This document shows, one piece after another, positions 53,882-64,000 of a stretch of 64,000 nt of DNA; the first letter of the stretch is position 1; every line of letters starts with the position of its first letter. Where the stretch lies: positions 62,891,933 to 62,955,932 of the forward strand of contig CM043965.1 of assembly GCA_014529385.2 (NCBI GenBank), read 5' to 3'. The notes under the pieces were generated by a model. That model ran no database searches. It was given only the letters and a program-made list of their open reading frames with translations, and had not been told where the DNA came from. The position numbers were made by a program, and so were the translations under genes. Source of the stretch: Adiantum capillus-veneris. Taxonomy: Eukaryota; Streptophyta; Polypodiopsida; Polypodiales; Pteridaceae.

Positions 53882-54044
53882 ACTTGAAGTGCAATGAAGA
53901 TTGAGGCTGCAATCGCAAAAGACAATATTTGTCCCTGCTCATAGATGTTGCTCGTCCCTCCACTAGATCGACGAGCAACATCTATGAGCAGAGACGGATC
54001 ACCTCCTTCACGATTGCAGCCTTAGTCTCCATCGCACTCGAAGC
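53882..54044. repeat. Fold-back inverted repeat, 75-bp arms and 13-base loop
   Basis: Arms 53882-53956 and 53970-54044 align without gaps. The inner 22 bp (CTGCTCATAGATGTTGCTCG plus TC, from 53935) are perfectly complementary, and by my count about 58 of 75 positions match overall; most differences are transitions that would allow G-U pairs in RNA. Transcribed, it would form a long hairpin. It could be an inverted duplication of a repeat fragment, a small fold-back element, or a hairpin small-RNA precursor. Confidence 0.8.
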
Positions 54045-54269
54045 ACACTGCTACGTCGGCGTATCAGAGTTTCACGACACACCGAGGAGTGTCCTTGCTT
54101 GTGAGAACATACTTGGAGCATACCTAGAGTGGAAGCAATGACGATTAAACACAATTTAAATTTCTCAAGTATAGCATATAGACAAGAATGGACCAAAAGG
54201 CATGTGATTATAATATATATTATAAAATGGAGCAAAATTGTTCAAATACAATGTTTATGGCTTTAAGAG

Positions 54270-55131
54270 GTCTCTCTCTCATCCTCACATAGCTCAGCAT
54301 AACTCCCTATGTCTATATAGAGCTCTCTATTTAGGCAGATGTCCTCCATTTCATTTTGTAGATCCTCTGCATGCACCCCATAGAGAGTAGCAGCTTGATG
54401 CTCGTTTGGCACCACCTCAGTGGCATCTGACTAAGAATCTTCTCCGATATCCTCCATTGATGCCACTGTGATTGGCACATGGTAGCCCTCATACGTCCAT
54501 GCACTACGAGGGGCTACCTCTATGATGTACCACCAGTTTCATGTAGACTTTGTAGGATGAAATCACCTGCCAGAGACACATAACTTACATGAGAGCTTCC
54601 AAGCACATAACTTCTAAAATTGGATGTTAACTATTTACAGACTTAGTTGTTCACAATGCTCAAGTAGTACGAAAGTGTCTCTTAGGTCGGTCCATTTTTT
54701 AGTTGAATCCACCTCAGGGAAACCAGACTCTCCTCTGTGCACAGTAGCGTTGCAATCCTCCATGTTTATCTTGAACCATTGTAGGTCGAATAAGTCAACA
54801 AAAAATCCTCTATAATTGATCCTCAAAATCTCTTGTAGCGTGCCGAAGTAAGTGAGTTCCGCCACCACAAGATCTGCATTAGAGGACCGTCGTCGACTAA
54901 ACTGTTCAAATTTTGCCATGATTCCGCAATCTTGAGTAAAATGCTTTTTTTCGATCCGTTCCACCCTGAAATGTTGACCTTTACACCATGATGTTGTGTA
55001 TGACTTATACTACAATCGACAAAGATTATGAGTGGTCGTTCAAACATCCAAAAAGTTGTTACTCGATTGGTACAAATCGCAAAGCGCTCTCTATTTAGCA
55101 AAAAATTGTGTCTGCAATATTTTCAATTTTG
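54270..55131 (-). pseudogene. CACTA-type (En/Spm) transposon fragment with DUF4216 domain
   Basis: Minus-strand frames 55101-54823 (SHTQHHGVKVNISGW, VDCSISH) and 54964-54635 (VVAELTYFGTLQEILRINYR, VDLFDLQWFKI, TKKWTDLRDTFVLLEHCEQ) match the pattern of DUF4216: a TQNxGV start, a YYGxLxEIxxLxY block, a xFKCxWF block and a final FVLAxQxxQVFY block. This domain lies downstream of the TNP2-like transposase in plant CACTA elements. A further 54600-54280 region reads coding-like (EVAPRSAWTYEGY, ATLYGVHAEDLQNEMEDICL). The transposase itself is absent. Confidence 0.65.
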
Positions 55132-55450
55132 AGATTGTCAAGCAGATAGATGTCCTCAATTTGCTTTTTAGAATATTTATTATTTGAATTGAGAATGTCA
55201 TTCATATATCTTGAAGTATAGGGTGAATTGTGTTAGTCTCTTTTATTACTTTGAATTATTAAGTTGTTTTATATACCATTTATATTCAAAGTATGTTACA
55301 TAAAGGTTATAGAGTATAGGTGAATAAGAGAAATCCATAGGGATTATTTTTTTGTTTGAAGCATTTATCATCGAGTTGGATAATACTATTGTTGAGCAAC
55401 AAGTAAAGGTGTAGTTGAAGTTCTATCTAGTTAAAAGTGAAAAAGGGAAA
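55132..55450. other. No gene seen
   Basis: AT-rich DNA without supported frames. Confidence 0.5.
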
Positions 55451-55454
55451 TATG

Positions 55455-56760
55455 TGTGAGGCCTTGGGCTCTGAATTTGTCTCTCCTCCTAGCCTCTTGC
55501 TCCTAGCTTCAGGTCCATCATTCCACTTGATTAATGCATGATGACACACATGATGACGAGTACGTAAATCATGATAGTCAAGAATGCACTCAGGTTCATG
55601 TAGCTACATAGGAGGTTCAATAAAATCAACCAAAATCTATTGGTCAATGATATTGTCATCCCTATGCAAGCGCTTACATAAGGGGCTTACGTAAAAAATT
55701 GGATGATTATGAGAATGTGTAAGTAAAGAGAGCTTGTATTCCATATCTCCAACTCGCTTGAGTACCTTAAAAGTCCCACAATATCTTGGAGATAATTTAG
55801 ATGTAGTCTTCAAACTTTCTAAATGTGCACATGTAAAAATACCTCTTCCCCTTCCATAAGGTTACTTGTTGACGTTTCTCATCAGTGTACTTTTTGTATC
55901 TTTCGTGTACTTGTCAAACATTTTAACGAGCAAGTTTTAGCATATCCATATGATCTTGAAAAAATCCTTGACCTATTGAAGTTTCTCAGTTTCCAACCCT
56001 ATTTTAATTGGTGAATTAAGTTAGAAACATATAGAAACATGAAAGGATTAAAATTAGTCGTCACATGCTTTGCACTATTATAAGCAAACTCTAGAATATG
56101 GAGATAATCTTCCCAATAAGATTTCCTTTTGCTAACATATTCTCTTAGCATGTCCTCTAGCACATGATTAATATGTTCAATCAGACCATCCTCTAACATC
56201 ATAGCATATCCTCTAGCACATGATTAATATGTTCACTCTTACCATCCATTTTGGATGATCTACAATACTGATGTTGAGTTGTGTGCCCGATCCTTTAAAC
56301 ACAGCCCTCCAGAAATGATTGTTAAACTTGGGATCATGAACACTCACAATATTATTAGAAAGTCCATATAGCCTATACAGATTGTCAATAAATAACTTTG
56401 TTAACTCTAGAGTTTTAATTGTGAACTTGGATGGAATATATTTGTAAAGTTTAGTCAACCAATCTACTACCACCCATACGGAGTCATGAGCTCATATAAT
56501 GGTTGGTAAACCCATAATAAAATCCATAGAGATAATTTTTCAATTACCATTGGGAATCTGAAAAGGATGTAAGAGACCTCCTTCTTTCAGGCACTCTACT
56601 TTATTGACATTTTTGATCATGCAAGACATTGCCTTGAACGTACCCGTATAAATCTAGCCAATAAAATTATCGTTGTACAAGTGCATAAGTTTTCTTTATT
56701 CTTGGGGGACCTCTAGTTGGACTATCATGACATTTTGATAAGTCTGATTGTCCACATTGA
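55455..56760 (-). pseudogene. Gypsy integrase relic (element 4), heavily decayed
   Basis: On the minus strand: GGLLHPFQIPNGN and SMDFIMGLP (about 56590-56510, first catalytic Asp); frame 56473-56213 with VVDWLTKLYKYIPSKFTIKT and IVSVHDPKFNNHFWRAVF, where the second catalytic Asp position reads Val (family: SDRDPKF). Then 56202-55999 (HINHVLEDMLREYVSKRKSY, WEDYLHILEFAYNSAKH). With frameshifts, the C-terminal end follows: KYTDEKRQQV, ESLKTTSKLSPRYCGTFKVL-like and KLSLLTHSHNHPIF (about 55880-55640). It resembles the integrase C-half of a Ty3/Gypsy element. A tandem GCATATCCTCTAGCACATGA duplication lies near 56150-56225. Confidence 0.75.
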
Positions 56761-57186
56761 ATTTTCTATGTGCTCATAATTAAATGTGCCTCATTGTAAT
56801 CAAGGTCTTCAGCCATATCTACAAACATAATACCAAACTTCAACAACCATATAACCAATGAAAATCTTTTGCAAATTGAAATTGACAAATCAATATGTAG
56901 ATAATGAGGCAAATTCCACTTAAACCAATTTTCAATGACATAATGTCAATTTGATCTTAAAAACATTAGATTTTCACTTGAATTATGATGTGATACTTAA
57001 ATTAACACTGCATTAACAAGACAATGACAATTTCAACCCAAAAAAAGTTCTTTGTATTCATTCATCGTCTGGTCGGAGAGCTGAAGAAGATAAAACATTG
57101 ATACAAAGGGATAAATCGAAAGCTGAAGGTCAATTTTGGGGATTTTTACCTTTGCCTAAATCAAGAGCTCTATGTTTTTTTTTTAC
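56761..57186. other. No gene seen
   Basis: AT-rich, no motif recognised. Confidence 0.5.
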
Positions 57187-57352
57187 AAAGGCTCTTTCCT
57201 CTGGATCACATGGCTCTGGCATGCAAATAAGTATGCGTTTCAAAACCCAGCATAGATAAATTTTTTTATAAAGGCTCTTTCCATTGCACCACTCGGCTCT
57301 GGCATGCAAATAAGTATGCGTTTTAGAACCCAACATAGAGAATATACATTTG
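57187..57352. repeat. Tandem duplication, period 83 bp
   Basis: AAAGGCTCTTTCC...GGCTCTGGCATGCAAATAAG...AACCCAGCATAGA occurs at 57187 and again at 57270 with a few changes. The minus-strand frame over it simply reads the repeat twice. Confidence 0.88.
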
Positions 57353-57399
57353 TGGCTTTAGAAAAAGGAGGAGGGTTGGTGGAAATACACTCAAGGGCA

Positions 57400-58410
57400 G
57401 TCCAACGGTAGTCTTAAAGGTGATTGTTTTGACATTCCAAAGTCAAATATGTTAGCTTTGGAAATGTCTTTGTAGTTCGGAATAAGCTAGAATTGCCCCA
57501 ATCTGTAATGCCGCAATAAACACATTAATCAGCAAAATGCAACACAATGTTGTGAGGGTGAAGGTCGTTGTGCAAAAGATCATGGTGATGCAAGAACTTC
57601 AATGTTTGCAGCAGAGCATTGACAATGTGCAAGATATTATCTTGGAAGCACTCTATACTGCCAGCTGTTTGCAAAAACTCTTTGATGGCAAGCTTGCTTC
57701 CATTTGAGGGACATGCTTGTATCCATTACCCCACATGGCCACCAATCCAGCATTTGAAGATAAGCATTGGACGTGGAGAGTGACGGACGATGCCAAGTGG
57801 CAGGATCATACCTCGATGTTGTTGGATATTTAAAGTGGTGGCTTCTTCCAGGGCTTGTTGTGCATCAGTTGGCCCGAGTGGATGGATCTTGAATACTTGA
57901 ACTACATACACAAAGTCTGAGAAGGCAGGATGCGATACACGAACTTGCTTGACATATACCCATCTGCCTTCTCCAAGTTGGGAAGCTTGCAAGTGAAAAC
58001 ACATCAATCATGTAGATGGTGTAATACTTCTATCTCAATGGCTGACTCCGTAGGATCAGCAACTCTCGATCTTTTGCTAGGGACTTCTAGCTTGCTCTTT
58101 CCTTTCATTTTTGCATGCAATTAATGAACCAATTGCATTATTTTCTGTACTAAAGGGAGAGAGAAAACTTCAGGGTTTTGCAGAGCATCAAAAGCACCCA
58201 GGAATTGGCCCAAAACTTGAGTGTTGACAAGCCCCCGCAATCACCGCCATTGAAAATTGCAATATCAAATGATATTGTGGGGAATGATAACTGTAAGCAC
58301 TCAAAGAAATGTTTTGTCAACATGTTGACAAAATCATTGAAGCTAGAAGGCTCTGTAGTTTCAAAACATCGACACAACTGTTTCTCTTTCACATTGTGTA
58401 GGTAGCGAAC
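57400..58410 (-). pseudogene. Protein-kinase-like gene, broken
   Basis: Exon-like part 58392-58150 (minus) reads FDIAIFNGGDCGGLSTLKFW and similar. Part 58007-57420 is one reading frame with two in-frame stops: VYVKQVRVSHPAFSDFVYVV, AQQALEEATTLNIQQHRGMI (helix C-like), LAIKEFLQTAGS, NALLQTLKFLHHHDLLHNDL followed by HPHNIVLHFAD, and CGITDWGNSSLF. LHNDLHPHN corresponds to the kinase catalytic loop (HRDxKxxN) with HND, and DWG replaces DFG. The stops are TAA near 57726 and TAA inside the segment before CVYCGITDWG. The gap between the two parts may be an intron. Related DWG kinases are, as I recall, common in seed-free plant genomes. Function unknown. Confidence 0.6.
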
Positions 58411-59582
58411 AATAGCTTCAGTGACGGTTTTTCAATGTGCTCATGATAGCTTTGTCTCTGGCATGGCTATTAAAATAAACAATAATAAATTAATACAAAG
58501 AGAATAATTCAAATTTGAGACATGTTGAAATATAAAAATATTTAATATCAATACTTAAAAAGATTTTAAGTGAACGATTTATTGCAACAAATAAAATATA
58601 TACAATTTTTAATGATTATGATTTTGGAATAAGATTTTGTTATCGATAATTGAATAAATGTACATTCAATTTAGAAAAAAAATGCTTAAAAGTTAACGTT
58701 ATGAAAAAGTAGTCCAATTGTGTGAGTTAAAAAATCTAACACAAGTATGGACACTACTAAACACAAATCATTGGAAGTTTACATCACACAAAAGTAGTCT
58801 ATTAGACTACGAAAAGTGTACAATATGCACTAATAGACCAATTGTGTGAGCTAATGGCTCTAACACAAGAGTGGTCACTATTATTAAATTGATTGAAAAA
58901 TTAAATAATCAATCTGGTCATTGTTGAAGTGTGAGAAAATCTCTAACACAATGCAACAATCAAACCATTAATCATCACATCTTGAAAAAGGCTATCTGAT
59001 AGTTACAAAGCACACGTAGAGTGTATATCTTTACTCACCTATTGCAAGTATCAGACAATGATGAAAAGAGAAGAAAAGCTTTAACAAATCACATGTAGAG
59101 AGTATATCTTTAATCACCTATTGCAAGTATCAGAAAATGATGAAAAGAGAAGCAAAGTTGCACTCACTATATGGTACTATTGCTTAGGTGATTTAGATAT
59201 GTAAAATGAAAGCATAAATAACAGTGCAAACAAACCATAAACATTGATACATTTGTAGACAAAGAGAAAGTTAAATTTAAGTCTCACTCTTCAAATGTGC
59301 CAGCCTCATCAAAGTGAGTCTCACTAACATGGGTCCTTGATGGGGCCATCCTCACCCTTACTTAGTTAAGTTGAACTTTTGTAAGACTAATTTAACAGAA
59401 ACCATTTGGACCATAAGGATATGGCAATGATAATTACACCAACTTACACTTTCCTTCTAATAATTCAAATTTATGGTAGACAAAAAGGTAATTATGTAAG
59501 CCTAAAAGATATTCACGTTCATACACCCCTTTGATTCAACCTACACTAATCACATGCTTAACTTATATCGTTTTATTGCAAG
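58411..59582. other. No gene seen; two local duplications
   Basis: AT-rich. CAATTGTGTGAGTTAAAAAA followed by TCTAACACAAGTATGGACAC at 58715 recurs imperfectly at 58843. A unit starting near 59012 (TAGAGTGTATATCTTTA, CACCTATTGCAAGTATCAGA, CAATGATGAAAAGAGAAG) repeats at about 59092, period about 80 bp. Confidence 0.7.
59578..59582. repeat. Target-site duplication of the gag-only Copia element (left)
   Basis: GCAAG, repeated at 62024-62028 directly after the right LTR. Confidence 0.9.
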
Positions 59583-59669
59583 TGTTGGATGCCATAGGCT
59601 ATGGTGGGTGATGGCGGCTAAGCCATGGCGAGAGAGAAGAACGAGAACGAGAACGAGAACGAGAACGAG

Positions 59670-59704
<35 letters not shown>

Positions 59705-59891
59705 AGAGAGAGAGAGAGAGCAGAGAGCAGCGAGAGTTCAACACATCAAAGAAAAGACACGCTATGTCAATTAGTTCAAAAACTTTTACAATATATAAAT
59801 GATTGTAACCATGCAAAGCTTCTAAAAAGAGTCAGCTCATCTGCATGCTCCATAAGGGGTAATTCCGATGGGGAGGGCTTGAAACCTAACA
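59583..59891 (-). repeat. 3' LTR (minus sense) of the gag-only element
   Basis: Plus-strand ends TGTTGGATGCC...CCTAACA. It contains a mixed microsatellite at about 59637-59730, (GAACGA)5-like followed by GA runs, at the place where the other LTR has a pure GA run. The remaining sequence is nearly the same in both LTRs. Confidence 0.9.
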
Positions 59892-59905
59892 ATCCCTCCC
59901 TCAAG
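59892..59905 (-). promoter_or_regulatory. Polypurine tract of the gag-only element
   Basis: On the minus strand TTGAGGGAGGGAT directly precedes the 3' LTR start TGTTAGG. Confidence 0.65.
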
Positions 59906-60204
59906 CCCGAACTACATCACTCTCATGATATCTTGAGATTTTGGTATACTCGGCAACCGTGAGTTTTAGGTTCCCTCACAACCAAAGATTTGGGTGTATC
60001 CATAACCTGGCGCTATGATAGTAAAACCCCCCTTGAATAGATAGGGTGTAAGTTGAAACTTAGCTACCAATAAATGGAGTTTTTGGTTCACTGTTAAACC
60101 TTGGGTTTAAGGTGTACCTAGTAACCTCATGAGAAGCAGAACAAAATAGGACTTGAACAAAAAAAGATGGTTTGGGAGGTCTTACCACTCATGTGTGGCA
60201 ATGT

Positions 60205-61124
60205 CTACAACCCTTTATTTTTATTTTGACTAGGAAAGACATGAAAAGAAGTTGATCTAAAAAAAATCATTGTCAACAAAAAATATTGGAGATTCAGTGT
60301 CTCCCTCAAGCACATGAATTTGATTTTTACCCTTTTGAAAGCATCTATTTGAAGGATGATTTGTTTTACCACAATAAACACACAGATTCTTCTTGAAACA
60401 GTCCTTTGTCTGGTGATTGTTGCATCCACAAATGGCACAAGATCTGGTATCGATAAATGGTCGCGATGAAGCTAAGGTAGAAGCACAATTAGTGACTGCA
60501 TAGGCACTGGAAGTATTAGAAGAATTGATGGGAGATACTGCATTGGAGATTGTATATGACTAGGAATAATGAGAGAATTGGTACGGGATACCCTTCTTTC
60601 TTCTTCCTGCAATGAATTGATGATACCATCCAAGGAGGGTAGTGGATCTTTCTCTTTTGAAACGGTAACAATCTGATGGAATTTATTAGGCAAACTTTTT
60701 AACAAAACAGCTATGAGATATTCTTCTTGCATTGGGGCTTCGACATAAACTAGTTGAGTTTTAATACTCTTCAGTCGGTTAACTAGAGATGTAATGTTTT
60801 CATCAGCATGCATAGCAAGAGAGGTACAAATCCATCTTGAGACTCACCATTGAATACTTAGCTTTAGCACCAAAAACCTTCTCTAGAAGATTGCACGTCA
60901 TCCAAGAACTGAATAAAATTGTCTTCGAGAGATGTATGAATAATACCTAATGCTTGCTCATCCTTGCGTTTTTGTTCAGTAGATAGTGCTCTCATAACAG
61001 CAACAGATGTGCCTGCTTTGTCTGTTGATAGAGGCTTGATGATGCTCCAAAGATTCTTTCGCATCAGATATCCCTTCACTTTGATTTGCGAGGTGTGGAA
61101 GCTGGATCCATTAAACTTATCCAC
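60205..61124 (-). pseudogene. gag: Copia gag of the non-autonomous element, frameshifted
   Basis: Frame 61124-60864 starts MDKFNGSSFHTSQIKVKGYL, with ALGIIHTSLEDNFIQFLDD, the N-terminal part of a Copia gag. Frame 60813-60472 continues with LVNRLKSIKTQLVYV, LIAVLLKSLPNKFHQIV and LPSLDGIINSLQEEERRVSR (UBN2-type gag). A CCHC knuckle LCVYCGKTNHPSNRC lies at about 60385-60341 in another frame. At least two frameshifts separate the pieces. The gag would end near 60205, before a stretch with no pol similarity. Confidence 0.82.
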
Positions 61125-61674
61125 TTTTGTGCCATGCTTGATATGCCTTTACAATGACTATTGTCAAAGTCCAAAAAAATATTGAATTACAATGATGAGA
61201 ATAAGATTGGAGCAGAGTATCTGGCGAATGATGTCAAATTTGTTATGTCGTTACCAAATACCACTTTTTTGCAGAGCTATTCAAAAAGCTTCTCGTGCTA
61301 TGAGTGATTGGAAAGGCTACATGCAGTATTGTTGCCCTCTGCAAGGGCGTTTTGAGAAGCTGTGATTAGCTACCCCCGCCAAGATATGTCTGCGTTCTGA
61401 TATGCCAACCTCCTGGCTGCATCTTGAGATGAAAGTGAGATGCAACCCTATTCACAATACCTTGAGCGTGTTGAGATGTTTCCTTTGCCTGCAGACAACG
61501 TTTCAAGATGCAACTGCCGCAACTGACAAGCGCCTTATGTTATGCCTACGTTTTGAGATGTGCCGTCTACGCCTACTATGGCCTCTGCCCGCCTAGGAAC
61601 AACCACCACAGCGTGGACTTTTGAGACGAATGTCTTCACCGCTTGTACACCATGCCGCCTTGCAACACCCTAAG
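61125..61674 (-). other. Leader of the gag-only element
   Basis: 550 bp between the primer site and gag, without a supported gene. It contains several spaced TTTTGAGA and CATCTTGAGATG-like phrases. A long leader may hold packaging signals; none is identified. Confidence 0.5.
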
Positions 61675-61686
61675 GATTTGATACCA
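61675..61686 (-). promoter_or_regulatory. Primer binding site of the gag-only element
   Basis: On the minus strand TGGTATCAAATC follows the 5' LTR after one base. It matches the initiator-Met type TGGTATCAGAGC at its first eight positions. Confidence 0.78.
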
Positions 61687-61687
61687 G

Positions 61688-62023
<336 letters not shown>

Positions 62024-62028
62024 GCAAG

Positions 62029-62996
62029 CACTTACATCCCTTTAGTGAACAAGGAGTTTGAATGAGATTAGCTTTTTTTGCACACATAATGTTGAGAATT
62101 AGAACATATGATCATACATAAGAGGCAGTGAAATTGAGTAATGAATCCATCATTACTTTATAGAGTGAAATGTAGAGAGATCATCATAGTATAGATATGT
62201 TATGTGTTGATTCCAAGTGGATTTAATAAATAAGAGTAGGATAGTATAAAAACATTTGGAAAGGATTCCAAATGAAGAAGAGACGTGAGATGGTAGCATG
62301 ATTAAGCATGAAAAAAAAACAATAACTTTCGTTACGAATTGTGCTTTAGAGTTATTAATCTCTCAAAGCGTTGAAGTTTCAATTACCACAGTTACAAGAA
62401 ACAGTAGCAGAGTCTTCTTCTCCCAAGAATGTGCCCAAAATGAGTGAGAGAAGGATCCTTTTTAAAACTACTAGAACCTTACACATGTGAATTTACTACG
62501 AGATGCATCTATAGGTTTAGTTTTATGTGACGGTTGATTTTGCAAAGAAAAAAGTAATAGACCATACAAGAATACTTTAAATACTTGTTTGGGTATTCTC
62601 TATCTCATCATGGACTCTTTTAGCAACTCAATTGTCACATTTGAGAAAAATTCTAATTAACTTGTAAATAAATTCATACACAATGGTTTTTTTAAACTTT
62701 GATTACAATTACTCAAGCTTTGATGAATAACGAATGGCTTGGTATTAAGGCTAACAAAAATACTTTTATCATTTTGATTAGGCAATAGACCTCACTCTAT
62801 GGGCCCGTTACCTAGGTTGCATTGTAGGTTAAACGTTAAATATATTATACGCGTTTAATGTCCATATAATATGTTAGGAGGTATAAATCGACCGTATTAT
62901 ATGGTGACACGTCACTGAATTAGCTATTCATAATATTTTTTTGTACTTTGATCAAAGAATTGTTTGATTGAAGATTTTTTTCGATCAAAGTGCTCA

Positions 62997-62998
<2 letters not shown>
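62029..62998. other. No gene seen
   Basis: AT-rich DNA, no supported frame or motif. Confidence 0.5.

Positions 62999-63058
<60 letters not shown>
62999..63058. repeat. (AC)22(AT)8 compound microsatellite
   Basis: AC repeats to 63042 followed by AT repeats to 63058. Confidence 0.97.
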
Positions 63059-63866
63059 GCAACCACCGGAGCTCTCTCAATCATGAACATTTTGCACAAC
63101 CAAACATTGAGCTACTTGATAAAAGTAATCATCTTCTCTCTAAAGATTAAATATTTTCTAAAATTATAGAAAATAACATTTAGCTAAAAATAAGTTAAAT
63201 TTCAATTTTATGATTTGTAGTTTTTTTATTTTTGAATTGAATAGTTTTGAATCAAAATAAAAATCAAATACTTGCTCTTTCTGTGTTGGAGTTTTTTAAC
63301 ACTTGAAGAGAAGAAAATTAGGTCAAGAACCATCTATCATTGTGTTGGAGTATATATATACACTTGAAAATAGATGTGTATCATAAATAGTGATTATTTA
63401 CTTTTGTACTAGAGTAAAAGTGTTTACTCGCACTGGAAATAATCGGTTGTTTCACTTAGATTAAGGTTTAGGAATTAAGAAGTTATTTGTAAAAAATCAT
63501 GATAATGTAGATACAATCCAAAATTGATCGTTGGTAATCAATGACCATCGCATTGAGTTAGAGTATTATGCTCCCAATTCGAGATAATCCGATGTGACAA
63601 AATATTGTTTAGGGTACAATTCTTATCATTTATAGGTAAAAGTACTCAAAATTTATTCCAAAGACCTAAACAATGAATTATATTCTCTTTTTGGATAGGT
63701 TCATACAATGTAAAACTGAAGTTAGATACGATTGACTACGTACTTCCAATTTTTTGGCACAATCAATTAATAAATTGTATACTATACGTGTGATTAATAA
63801 AAAGGATCAATTTACAAATTACAATTGTCTATTGTTTACAGATATCTTGTCTGCATCACGGTTCGT
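63059..63866. other. No gene seen
   Basis: AT-rich, no recognisable coding or structural feature. Confidence 0.5.
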
Positions 63867-64000
63867 GGTCATGAGTGGACGTATGTGCATGAAATATTGC
63901 CAAGACAGACTATATCTTGATTGAAGTGTAAGTCTTGTCACCATGTGTTCAGTGGTCATGAGTGGATGTATGTGCATGAAATAGTGCCAGGATGAATTAC
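63865..64000. repeat. Tandem duplication, period 87 bp, running to the window end
   Basis: GTGGTCATGAGTGGACGTAT followed by GTGCATGAAATATTGCCAAG at 63865 recurs at 63952 with few changes. The array may continue past the window. Confidence 0.85.

Overview
This is a stretch of nuclear DNA from a land plant with a large, repeat-rich genome. The reasons are: plant-type L1-like LINEs whose ORF1 has a DUF4283-like plus CCHC layout, a chromodomain-bearing Ty3/Gypsy element (chromovirus), Copia and CACTA fragments, a DUF7869-like transposase, abundant GA/CT microsatellites, and no bacterial operon, tRNA, rRNA or clearly intact single-copy host gene. A seed-free plant (fern or lycophyte) is my guess from the DUF7869-like and DWG-kinase-like proteins; this is inference. 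Almost everything here is mobile DNA, much of it nested and decayed.

Layout. 1-861: GA/CT-rich repeats and the left part of an LTR-like direct repeat. 862-7570: LINE family A copy 1, inserted inside that repeat with a 16-bp target duplication. 7571-9652: the rest of the repeat, a 1.3-kb body coding a Pro/Gln-rich protein on the minus strand, and the second, uninterrupted repeat. 9653-11326: no gene, apart from a Copia 3' LTR. 11327-23595: a minus-strand LINE (family C) split by a very young 8.7-kb Ty3/Gypsy chromovirus (13155-21855; apparently identical 1478-bp LTRs; 5-bp TAAGG duplication). 23636-24764: an unclassified element with imperfect inverted ends that carries a third relative of the 517-bp repeat. 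25012-30404: truncated LINE family B copies and relics, with an unassigned 1.2-kb island. 30405-41495: a longer LINE B copy split by LINE A copy 2 (32902-39750; 10-bp duplication).

41797-46230: a DUF7869-like transposase pseudogene on the minus strand with a long array of about 150-bp repeats beside it. 46659-50340: a minus-strand Gypsy-type gag-protease-RT fragment. 50903-56760: fragments of Copia, three Gypsy lineages and a CACTA DUF4216 domain, plus a 163-bp fold-back. 57400-58410: a broken protein-kinase-like gene (minus). 59583-62023: a complete-ended, gag-only Copia-type element (minus) with GCAAG duplications. The rest is AT-rich DNA with short tandem duplications.

The most intact coding unit is the gag-pol of the young Gypsy element, interrupted by one amber codon inside the protease. 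The best candidates for something not well described are the 517-bp-repeat family (7571-9652, with a relative at 23960-24300), the gag-only Copia element, and the ATGA-coupled ORF1/ORF2 of LINE A.
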